DNA from: Uloborus plumipes
Taxonomy: Eukaryota; Arthropoda; Arachnida; Araneae; Uloboridae
Assembly (NCBI GenBank): GCA_038373865.1
Contig: JAXGGA010001607.1
Span: 1-64,000, forward strand
Direction: 5' to 3'
DNA: 64,000 nucleotides
Under the pieces are notes generated by a model. That model saw nothing but the letters and a program-made list of their open reading frames with translations. It did not search any database and was not told the DNA's origin. A program made the translations under genes and the position numbers. Below, in pieces: positions 12,528 through 22,824 of the stretch; position 1 is the stretch's first letter, and each line of letters begins with the position of its first letter.

Positions 12528-14162
12528 TACCATTCTGCTCCCTCCCCCCCCCCCGGGTCCCAAAACACAGTAGGTATCTTTAATTTTGTTCGTAACACTT
12601 ATTATTAAAAACGAAGTGGCTCTAATGGCCTCTGTTTTATCGCTCCTCTTTCCCCTATTTTTTTTTAACATTTCGTTTGTGCAATGAGTTACCGCCCGTA
12701 AGCCAGGGCTGAGGCAGAACTGTAGCAATCAAAATTTAGTTTGTGTTTTTAATAATTAAACTAATTGGTGTTGTTCATATTGGCCTCTTTTATTTTAAAC
12801 ATTCTTTCCACGTCCCAGTGATATTGATTGCTAGACAAAATAATTGATTAAAATGAGGGTTTAATTCGCATGAGAGCTCACTCGAACTTTGCTCTTATAT
12901 TATTAGTTCTCTATTATATTAGAATTTTTACACATTATAAAGGCGGTATTCAAATTATTTGTGCATTAAAATAATTTCTAAAATATGTCTTCGTCATTTA
13001 TTATGTTAGAAAATAAGCCCTGATTTACATGACAGGCAGCTCGACGTTCAAGAAGGAAACTTTCCGTGGATTTTTGTTTTTGATGTCTCTTTTTATCAAA
13101 TATCTTATTAATTAAAAAGCTCCATCATTAAAATGAATTCATTATGCTCTCATTCATAATTTACGAAGATAATTACAAAAACCTCGATTTGCGACAGTGA
13201 AGAGATCGGAAAATGTATTCATTTCGTTGGGCAAACAATTGTTACATTTCGCGAAAAATGACTATAAAGCGTGCAAGGTATACAATCCATGCTGCGCGGA
13301 GTCTTGAAATTGTTTTTAAATAGGTTAATCGCCAACGTTTTTTCGTGGAATAGATTCTATTCATTTTACCTTTGGTCAAATAACAGTGCAAATAAAAAAA
13401 AAAAAGATGCATCTTCCTTGTTCTCATTGCTGAACTAACAATGATTCTAATGAATCTATTACCCGGAGCACTTTTGATACGAATTTTCATACATAATGTC
13501 TATTACGTTTTTGAATGTCTCATTTTCTACTTCGCTTCATGCATTGCCCACTAAACTTTTTTCATGACGGCTAAGATTTCCTTCATAAGAAACTACTTAG
13601 TTCTATTTGATTTCGTTCGTTGATGTCTCCAGTCTTTTTCAGACAGGTAATAGCCATGGCCGTATGATCTGTTTAGTTTTGTTTAGATCTGTTAGTCTAA
13701 TTGGGAACTGAGGGCCCGGCTCGAATTTGGAGTGGTATAATTTTTGTTAGTGTTATAGGAGTAGGAGGCTCGGAAGGACCTAACTGTCTAGTGGTCCGCC
13801 CTGTTAACAAACTAATCCGATGAGGCCAACTAACTTCACCCAAAATTTGTACACGGCTTTAGGATTTATTACTTTTGCTTGGTCCATCATCATATACATT
13901 ATTTCTCAAAATTTTTTGTGGGTACACCATAATTTTAGAAATCATTTATCATGCTTCAAAAGAAAGGTCTCATTTTAAAGGTTTTTTTTTTTTTGGAATT
14001 TGTCTGGGGGGGGGGGGGTTGAATGAAATCAGCTTGCGATTAAGTGGATTACGATTTTTCCGTACCCGAGATACTTGACATGCTTAGCAGCTGTAACCCT
14101 TTCTATTATTTACAGCGACGAAAGAAGAAAAAAAGGAAGGAAAAAAAAAACTGCTTCGATCA

Positions 14163-14616
14163 TTAATTTCTAACATCTACTTTTCGGAGAGTTTCAGCAT
14201 AAAACTGGCCACTGCCGCTGATGGTACATGTAATGTCGGGGCTGGCTTTCAGAACTTTCCTCAGTCGCTCCAGCAAAGCGTGTAATATGCGAATAAATCC
14301 ATCATGGGCTCGCGTTCCAACGTAATCATCTGGGTGCGTACTGCATTCCCTGTGGCCGACTGTTGTTTACGGTTGGCGCGATCTCAGGAATGCCTTGTTC
14401 CTTAGATGATTCACGACTCCCGTGGCTTTGATTTTTTTTATTATTTTTTTTCTTTGTACCTGGAGCCCGTATTGACGTTGGCCCATTAATCTCCACCGCC
14501 ATTTCCATTTGCAGTAATTGGCGGTATTTATTGGCGAATTTATTTACATTTTCAGCATTCTTGTATTTTTGCGTGTTTGTAGTGTGCGACGTTTGTTTTG
14601 AGGACCTCTTGGGCAT
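14163..14616 (-). pseudogene. Unidentified protein-like ORF pair, apparently frameshifted
   Basis: On the minus strand an ORF starts MPKRSSKQTSHTTNTQKYKN at 14616 and runs 96 codons to a TGA at 14326. A second frame, open from about 14366 down to a TAA at 14163, continues HPDDYVGTRAHDGFIRILHA, then LLERLRKVLKASPDI and GQFYAETLRKVDVRN. The two frames overlap by about 40 bases, so a single indel there would join them into roughly 150 residues. The first part is basic and Asn/Lys/Gln-rich with a KKKNNKKN tract; the second looks helical. I do not recognise the family. It could be a decayed gene, a retrocopy or transposon-encoded protein, a two-exon gene, or chance. Confidence 0.3.
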
Positions 14617-15137
14617 TAAGAACGATTCGTAAAATCGAACGTTAAACAGAAAGCACTCTATTTTATGAATTGGCGGGGCGTGAAAACCCGTGCAATGAAA
14701 GCGTAGTTGGGATCAGGAAAAGGAAGAGGCTTGTAAAATTGAGCACTCAAATTTTTCCAGTTCCTGAACGTAAACAATTAATATATTTTCTGTATTCTGT
14801 CTTTTAGAGGCATGCATTTTTTCCCATTAAGACTCTGCTTCATATAGGAAATCCTAACATCATAATCAAAGTGTGGGAGAGGGGTTAAGTCTTTTAGATT
14901 TCTGATTGACCTTTCGCAGGAATATCAATTATCAGAATCTACTTAGAAGAAATCCAGTGCCATGAAAAATCTCCTGAAGTTCCAATTGATATCACTTTTT
15001 TCTCTATTTACGATTTGTTAATTAGTAAATTTTAACTAATTCAATTTAGTATATGATGCCGATTAGAGAAGTGAAGCAAAGTTAGTGAAAACTATAAAAC
15101 CTAGGCATACTTTGAGTAAGAAAGTGTAGAAGTACCT

Positions 15138-15287
15138 TAAGGGCCGTGCTCCACATCAGCGTAAAACGCGACCGAAACTGAAGGCAGAAACCGAAAATCC
15201 GGGTACTTTCCATATTAATACCATTGAATCCATTTTACGCTTCTGCCTATTTTTTCTGCTTTACGTCGATGTGGAGCATGGCCCTTA
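15138..15287. mobile_element. 150-bp miniature TIR element
   Basis: The left arm TAAGGGCCGTGCTCCACATC and the inverted right arm TAAGGGCCATGCTCCACATC match at 19 of 20 bases and continue through related GCGTAAA sequence. The interior has no ORF. The superfamily is uncertain. Confidence 0.75.
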
Positions 15288-15772
15288 CTGTTTTCTGTTA
15301 TTGAACTAAATCTCTTGCCATTTTGCCGTGTGTGGAAAATTTAGGAAAGCAACACGTTGGTACACAGGCGAAGAATATCATTACTCTACATCAATCTAAC
15401 TACTTATTTATTTTAGCTTTCGCTTATAAATTTGATTACGGTCAAAATTCATACTAATGACATTTCAAAATTTATCCTGCTGACTTGAAAATAGATATCT
15501 ACTGATAAACATGAAATATCTTTTTGGGATAATTTTCATTGATGAGTTTTCATCGATTTTTTGGAAACGTATTTCTGACTATTTGGTTCCAAATTTTCAA
15601 TCATCATTTGCGAATGAAGACGGTCTGTTGTTTTGGTTGGTTCCTGAACATAGTTTTCAGTTCTTAACATTGAGCATAAAAATAAGCCACACTGACCAGT
15701 TTCGCGGACCACATATGAACCACAATCTGCCGGTAAGTGTATACAAAAATGTTTGATAAAGCAGCATTACTC

Positions 15773-16090
15773 CCGTCCTTGAAAGCCGCTCCTCGACTCT
15801 CGAACCATTCCACTTAAAAAAGGGGTGATGGGTTGTGGGTGGGAACTTTCCGAAGTTTTCAATTTAAAACTTGCATTTGCTATTCTTTTGGCATCTTCAA
15901 CTGAACTATGCATTTGAAATTAGCATTGCTCTACGTTTTTGGATAAGGCTCGAAATACTTATTGTTCCCTTATTGTTATCTTTCCTATCACCCCTATGTT
16001 GGTTAGATCAGAAAAGACCTGAAGCATGCTTAAATACACGGAAGGTTTCGCCGAAGAAGATCAGACACAGTAAGCATAATGGAGCTTATA
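15773..16090 (+). repeat. Dispersed repeat A, copy 2
   Basis: It aligns with copies 1 and 3 through GGGTGATGGGTTGTGGGTGG, ACTTTCCGAAGTTTTCAAT and TTGCATTTGCTATTC to the AAGACCTGAAGCATGC region. Its 3' end adjoins the foldback element at about 16096-16748, suggesting the foldback inserted at or near the end of this repeat. Confidence 0.85.
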
Positions 16091-16095
16091 AAGCA

Positions 16096-16748
16096 GTGAG
16101 TAACCGCCCCTAAGCAAGGGCTGAGGCAGAGACATGCAATACACCGCCAACTCGGCTATTTCGATCCATGGACATTTCATTTCACCCTCCAGGGTCCCCC
16201 GTACCTACCAGCTTAGTGGTTTAACCGGGATAGGGCCCTGAAGAGCGCTCTGTTCTTAATTTTGAACCAGAACCTAGGGTCGAGCAAACCATAGGCCCTA
16301 GCACCCCCAGAGGTATCGTTTCACTTGGAGGACTTTGTGACCACGACATTTTTAACGCCTCCCAGTCACCATTAATCAAGGCGGTGGATCTTTGATCGGC
16401 TGGGATCGAACCCGGGTCCCTTCGGACACGAGTCCGATGCCTTACCGATCGGGCCACCACGGCCCTCGATCCATGGACAGCTGTTTCGAGCTTATTATGC
16501 TCTCATCAGCATGGAATACGAAAGTAGTCGAGTTGGAGGCAAAAATCCTCTTATAAAGCAAAGAGAGCCAAAAAAACTGGTAGCTAATGTAAAATTAGAA
16601 TACCAGCAAGCGACTGGTGTTCTAATTTCACATTAGCTACCAGTTTTTTGGCTCTCTTTGCTCTATAAGAGGTCCATGCTGATGAGAGCATAATAAGCTC
16701 GAAACAGCTGTCCATGGATCGAAATAGCCGAGTTGGCGGTGTATTGCA
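16096..16748. mobile_element. Foldback (large inverted-repeat) element, left arm split by a SINE
   Basis: The right arm 16618-16748 is the inverse of left-arm segments 16130-16174 and 16480-16610. Landmarks in both arms are GCTACCAGTTTTTTGGCTCT, GAGAGCATAATAAGCTCGAA and GGCGGTGTATTGCA. The loop is only about 7 bases (16611-16617), so the DNA or RNA could form a hairpin of about 175 bp. The left arm is interrupted by the SINE (16175-16465) and by about 33 extra bases around 16511-16543. Confidence 0.85.
16175..16465 (-). mobile_element. tRNA-derived SINE, copy 1 (minus strand)
   Basis: Read on the minus strand the head contains a box-A-like TGGCCCGATCGGTAAGG and a box B GGTTCGATCCC, with a tRNA-like anticodon arm around CGGACTCGTGTCCG. 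An unrelated body and a short GAAAT-type tail follow. The element is bounded by a perfect 14-bp target duplication TCGATCCATGGACA (16161-16174 and 16466-16479), showing LINE-type retrotransposition. The body matches 41257-41593. The loop would give anticodon CGU, hinting at a threonine tRNA ancestor (inference). Confidence 0.9.
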
Positions 16749-16749
16749 T

Positions 16750-19700
16750 AATGGAGCTTGTTTGCTGGTATTGTCGGAAATTGCCAAAAATAACTCTCTC
16801 CAGTTTCTCGTTTATTTATATATTTTTTTTCTTATTTGTAGTTTTGTCTTTACATCATAGTGTGCACACTCTTCGTAACATGTGTCGCCATATTCATAGC
16901 TTTGTTATCGTGTTACATAATGTTCTACTTAACCCAGTTATTTGTCCATTCGACCACCATTCAAGATCATGCTGACCCATCTATTGTCAACCATTTCTTT
17001 CTTTGCTCTTGATCCGCTTGCACCTGAGACGAAATTCGGAAAAAATGTCAATGTGTTAGCACACTCGGAGTGGCTCTCGGCCGATTACATCTACCCTTCC
17101 CGTCATGCGTCAGAACGGATTACCTTCCCGAGGAATGCCTCTTTCGAATATCTGCACGTGCTTTTTCGAACAATATCCGCGGGCAGCGGTGGAAAGCCAA
17201 CCAGCCATTTCCTAGTTCGCGCTCAGGCTTACCTGCCAAGTCGCAAATCTTCTTCCGATAACGGCCAATGTTTATCCACGGCTTGTTGAGTCAATACACT
17301 TTTTATTTCTTTTGAGGAAGTTTTCGTCGCGATTTGTATGTTGCCAGGTGGTATCGCCCGAATTCCAGACGATGTTTGGCTTTGGCAACAGATGCACGTT
17401 GCGCTAGAGAATTCCTATTACAGCAGATCTGAAATAGCCGGCCTTGATGTTGTGTTTACTTACCTTCATGGCGATTTTAAAGGGGGGAGGAAACCAATTG
17501 TTTTAAAACTTATTGATTGCTTTCTTTTTCAAATTCCCTTTCCTCTCAAAAGGCAATTTTATTTTTATTTGTAGTACTTGACGTAATGGCTATTTTCTCC
17601 AGTGTTTCAAAACTACAGTTATTTTTCCAGCTCTCCTTCAAGAATAGATGCTCATTAAGTGACGATTTTAAGCATGTGGTATTATTATTCTTGAATATTT
17701 TAACTAATACATTTCATATAATTAACTTACTGCATGATTAGTATTCTAGTTATTACTTCTGTTGCTTCATTTTAATTTTTTACATTAGTAATTTGCTTTC
17801 GTTCATGTTTTGTTGTAATTTAGTACAAGATTTAATTTTCTTTTCGATGAGGTATTGATATATTTACATAACATTAAACGGACCCTACCTACTTGGCTCT
17901 CCATTTTTAACCAGTAAATTTTTAAGTGCAAAAACAAATGTGAAAAATATGTTTACGATATTTGGTTTGAATCCTTTCGTATTCTAGAATTAGTTCAAAT
18001 TATTCCAATTCTTCTGTATAAGTTCTGCGCTTGTGTTGATTGGCTCTCTGCAAGTTTGATCTTGCATTCCCTGAAATGTTATATCTTGAACTGTTATTTC
18101 CACAGGTATCATTTAGTAAATTGTGATACTACTAAAACTCAGAATAATGGGTGTATTTATTTTCCGTTGAATCCTGTATCTTTGCTAACTATCTTATTTG
18201 AATTTTCTTGTCAGTTATCCGTTTTACATCTTCCAATCTTGTCTCCCACCCCTTCCCTCTTTTTTTGTCAAGATACTTTCAGAATTGCTGTGTGCTTAAA
18301 TATGTGGTCGTAAATTTTATCGCTGGCCGAGTTCTTTTATCTAAGCTTTTAAGGACACTGCATCAGTCATCCGGCAACGGTCGTTTAATATTTAACCTCT
18401 TCGCCTCTGCGATTGACGGGAAATAAGTGTGACGTAGCCGCGAACACAATGGGCGGTGATAGTTTAGCCGCAGTTGAAGTCCGCCCTAGGGTGTGGTGTC
18501 CTGCGACGTCACCCGGGGCTGTTTTAATGGAGTTTGCCGATGTTATGAACAATGTGAATTAGAAAGCTCCCCCTCCTCCTATTGACTAGGATTTTAATTA
18601 CATGCAAAAATAGTTTCCTTATTTTTTTCTATGTATAAGTAGTCGTTAGGGATCCAAACCCCTATAGTTTCACTTTTTATGAAAAAAAAAAATATTCTAA
18701 AAAATACAAGTCAAAAAACTCCTTTCTTAATGGCTGAAAGGCAATCGAGCAAAAACGACGAGATCTCAACAAAAGTGAGTATAAAGTAAGTGTTTTCAAT
18801 CAAAATCCTTTGTTTAGACCCATAATTCTGAACTTCGACACTTTGGATTTTGAAAAATGGACACAACTGGTTTTGATTCGCAGCGACTCATATCATATCA
18901 TTACAGAGAGCGCCGACTCCAAACTTTAATGACGGAAACCTTTTTGACAAGTAAAAATGAAGACATAATTTAAAAAAAAATCGAGCAATTTGGATGCATT
19001 CAAACACCACTTATACTTGTAAGCAAGCACCATTTGCCCCAAAAAAGATGAACATACACCAAGGGCAGATCCTAGATTCAGTATTTTTTGCTTTTGGTTC
19101 CACATGGTGCTAAAGGGAAAAAGGGGGGGGGGGGCAATTTCGCGTGTTTTTTTTTTTTTTTTTTTTTTGAAACATTTTTTTTTTTTGTTTAAAAAAATAG
19201 GAAATGTATGTCTGAAGAAAATCTTGTGCTATGGAATATATTTCTAAAACCAATATGACCCGAAGGCTTTCGCTGGGAAAACGGCTTTCGCGCAAAATTT
19301 AAAATGCGTGGAGATTGGAAGGTTTCTCTCTTTTTTTTCCTCTTCTTTTTTTTTATTTTTATGATCAATATATATTATTTTAAAGCAAGTTCATTGAGCT
19401 TAAAAAGTGACGAACGAACCATTCGTCAATCTTTTTTATACTATGTTAAAATTTCTTTTTTTCCGTCGTATAATTTTGTGAAGGGACCGCAAAACGAGTT
19501 TACTTCATTTCGCGGTCGACTCTAGTGCGCAATTTTATTTTAAATCTAATACGCATCCTAAAAGAATTTTGCCAATGCGTGCTCTAGTTTTCTTACCAAC
19601 TCGCAATAATGTTTTGAAGCCAAGCTTCCGAGCAAAAGAATTTTGTAAAAGTAGTTTCTCTGCCAGCGTTGGGTCAATGCAGGGAAAACAACCGTCTGCT

Positions 19701-20588
19701 CGAAGTATGCTGCTGCCGCCTCTGTTGCTATGGCGTATCAACAACAGTGGCAGCCTCCCTGCTCTGCTTTATTCATCAAGATGCAATCCTCAAAACTTGG
19801 TCTTGTGGGTAAAATGCATTTTTAATTTAGAAATAAATGACATCCAATCATACTGCGAGAGATTGACAATTCGATGGAACTTTGCCAATGAGGATTTCTT
19901 TTCTTTTTTTTTTTTTTTTTTTGCCGAGAAAATAGAGATGGTTTAAAAATATCGTGAGGCAGCGCCCCAGTAAATAAGTAGAACGAACTTTTTATTTCTG
20001 CCCCTGCCTTTTTTTTCTTGCAAAGTTCGGTCCCCCTTTCATTGTCGTAATCTGATTTTATTACTCTCCGTTACGGTTTATATAATGGATTAGAAACAGT
20101 ACCGTATTATATAAAATTTTATGCACCGTAACATATTTAGTTGTAAAAGAGTAATGATAAGTTTACTACATTTAAAGAATAATATAAAATGTCAGTTTTT
20201 TATATATATAACAGTATTAATAAAATATTGATACATACAATATTAATGCGAAATGTGAACTTGTTTTTAGCTCACATTTTTTTTTTAAACCGTGGTGTAG
20301 TGAAGGTGTCGGTGCTCTTATCGCGGGTGCTCAAACTCAAAAGCCAATACAGATTTGAGATTTTCTTTTTGTTGTTCAATTTTAAATAAATTACAAAAAA
20401 TTAGGGGCTGTCCAGTGTCCACAAATGTTATCACGCTTTGAGGAGGCGTGGGGTTTCGCTAAATTGGGAGTTTATGACAAGAAGTGTGACACCACGCATT
20501 TTTATTAGAATGTTAATGCAAAATAGCATGACATTGTGACAGAGACGGTGGAGGGGTAAAGTGCAGTGTGACACATTGTAGCACGGAG
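16750..20588. other. Non-coding sequence, no gene recognised
   Basis: AT-rich sequence with a G run near 19125, long T runs near 19147 and 19900, and a relatively GC-rich patch at about 18420-18530. CAAGGGCAGATCCTAG near 19060 resembles the end of the CAAGGGCGGATCCAG element family but has no partner. Several ORFs of 60-125 codons exist without recognisable homology. Confidence 0.5.
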
Positions 20589-21034
20589 CAGGGGCGGATC
20601 CAAGGAAGGGGCGATGGGGCGATCTCCCCTGCCTTGAGGCCTCTCAATCAGTAAATTTAATACTAAAGCTCGAAAAAATTAATTTTAGGCGAGTTTTAAT
20701 GATGTTGAAGGAAGGAAGTTTGCTCTCTCCCCCGGAAATTTTTCGGAATTGAAGTCCGAAACCTATGTGATCAATACTGTCGTCCTCGCTTAATCGGGTA
20801 ACGGATAAACGAATACCCCGCTTATACGAATAAAGTATCTCGGCACCGATGCCATAGACGTAATGTTAAAAATCCCAGCTTAATCGAATATCCCGTTTAA
20901 TCGAATGATATTTCTTGGAACCGACAGTATTCGTTTAAGCTGGGCCGATAGTATTTTTTGCAAATCAGTATACATAGTAAAAAAGTAATAAAACCAATCG
21001 CACCTCCCTTGAAAATTTGCTGGATCCGCCCTTG
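20589..21034. mobile_element. Short TIR element (CAAGGGCGGATCC family), copy 1
   Basis: The left end CAGGGGCGGATCCAAGG and the inverted right end CAAGGGCGGATCCAG are near-identical. A Tigger-like miniature element (20775-20953) sits inside it. Target duplication is not evident. The sister copy is at 33419-33625. Confidence 0.65.
20775..20953. mobile_element. Tigger/pogo-like miniature element, nested
   Basis: The ends TACTGTCGTCCTCGCTTAA and inverted TACTATCGGCCCAGCTTAA resemble those of the element at 621-774. Internal phrases ATAAACGAATACCCCGCTTA and TCCCGTTTAATCGAATGAT are typical of this family. It lies inside the element 20589-21034. Confidence 0.6.
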
Positions 21035-21042
21035 CAGGGGGC

Positions 21043-22816
21043 GGGGGCGCAAAAATCTTTAAAAGTAATATGTTCACTTTTCATGAACATTCCCTTAAGA
21101 AATAAAAAAATAAGAAACGGTGATTATTATTATTTTTGAAAAATATTTATTTTTTTTTCCCTGTCTTGCTGAAGTTCTAGGCATTCTCCAAGAGTATCTT
21201 TCTTGTACGGAGCCTGTCCCTGGCACAGCCCGATGTTCGTTCCCGTCTTATTAACCAATTAATCAAGAACTTCACCACACAGGATGTGGTCTCTGATCAT
21301 TCCCACAGTTCGTTCCTTCAATCACCCGATTCCGCTTCGCTCGATGCATTCCGAGTTTGAAGGCATTAAGCGGTTTAATACATAAATTAAACATCTTTCG
21401 AGGCACTATAGCTCGTGTGTGTAAGCTTTTTATGGTAATCCAGGAGTTTTCCGACTTCTTGAGGCCGTCGCCTCTTTGGATTAATTTTCATTTTTATTGC
21501 TTCGCATTTTATGTTATGTTGAGCCTGTTACCACGGCTCCCATCAGGCCCGTCGTTTAAAAAATCTCTCGAGGGGTTAAAGTCTGCAAATCCAGTACAAA
21601 TTTCAGCGGGAACAACAAATATCACAACTAACTGTTTGTGAATACCATGGGCGTAATTTTGCGGGGAACAAGGGGAGCTCTTGGCCTTGGAGCTCGTTTT
21701 TTAAACAATCTCTATTTTCTTATTTCTCTCTTACTTCTCTTCTCCTCTTACTTCTCTATCTTAGTTTTTAAGCAAAGACATATTTTAACTGCTTGCGAAA
21801 TGTATGAATTTTTCAATTAAAATATTTTATGCATTCTTTCGATGAAACTACGTTATAACTATAAATTAATGTTATGGCTTGTCCTCTTTTATCCAGCTTC
21901 GAACTTTCGGCCCAAACAATCATTTTGTTGAAACTGTACAGTGTACAAGGAATTGCACAGTTAATTTCGAAGTTTGTCATTTTATTAAGAACTTTTCGTA
22001 AAGGGTGCAGTCAAAGCCTGATCAAGTCAAAGTGGTGTCCTGGTTCTGGTTAAATTTGGTGCCCTTCATACAAAAAAAAATCTGCAAATTTTCAAAGTAG
22101 TTTCTTTTTTCTTTCGTTTTTCAAACTGATGCTTAAATAACAGTAAACAGTGATGAAAATCTTCCGCGGATCCGCGATTTTCCGCTTTTTGTATTTTTTC
22201 TTTCTTTCCGCGATCAAAAAATTAATGGTGCATCAAGTTTAGAAAAATAAATAAAAGTACATCCATTTTTAAAATGAAGCTTAAAATAAATTGATTTTAA
22301 GTAGTATAGAGGTTGAAATTATTTCCAACTTCCAAAATAATGGAAATGTTTTTAAGATGCAGCAGGATTGAAATCTCAAGGATGACCTGCAATTATCGGC
22401 GAACTATTGTACTCTATTTTGGCATGTTGCTAAAAAACATAAGTTTCCATTGTGGGAGGTAGAAATTAAGAAAGTACAGTTAAAATATTCAAGATCTTTG
22501 TCAAAAAATTGGGAAAATTATTTTGATCTTTAAAATTATCAAACTAACTAAAGACCATGCACTATTAATTGGAGAATTTATTTCTTAAGATACTCGTGTC
22601 TAATTCATAAAAAACTGCAATCCCCACCCCCTTTTTTCTGTATTGTTGTGAATGACTTAAAAATAAATGGGGAATGAGTAATTAAGAGCTTTTAAATATA
22701 TTTAATTTAAATTTCAGGGCACAAATTAAGAGGAAATCCTGCGTGTCTAATTTCGCAGAATATGGGGAGGGGGATCTATCCGAATTTTAAATCGCGCAAT
22801 TTTTCCTCTTTTTTGA
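21043..22816. other. Non-coding sequence
   Basis: AT-rich sequence without a recognisable exon. The sequence TCCGCGGATCCGCG near 22163 is a short palindrome. Confidence 0.5.
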
Positions 22817-22824
22817 CTTAGAAC

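Larger units (their letters stand above)
11667..15137. other. Mostly non-coding sequence
   Basis: It contains a 15-base G run at 11701, a TATG microsatellite (12486-12527), C/G runs near 12543 and 14004, and the motif ACCGCCC.TAAGC.AGGGC near 12691 that recurs near 16103. The protein-like minus-strand ORF at 14163-14616 is described separately. Confidence 0.55.

Noticed and set aside
16221..16460. 79-codon minus-strand ORF (and its relative at 41254-41460)
   Set aside because: The shared peptide comes from the SINE body; it is not a conserved gene.
16395..16465. Possible functional tRNA gene
   Set aside because: The boxes A and B are present, but it lacks a clean acceptor stem and is fused to a SINE body with a target duplication.
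17070..17289. Overlapping ORFs of 63 and 115 codons at 16942-17289
   Set aside because: No recognised domain, and two overlapping frames are equally open; treated as chance.
18449..18562. 37-codon GC-rich ORF on the plus strand starting MGGDSLAAVEVRPRVW
   Set aside because: Short, no recognisable domain, no sensible splice context, and it does not match the afadin N-terminus.
19569..19946. 125-codon ORF, the longest single-frame ORF in the first 36 kb
   Set aside because: It ends in a poly-Phe tract from a T run, overlaps an equally open antisense frame, and has no recognisable homology or splice structure.
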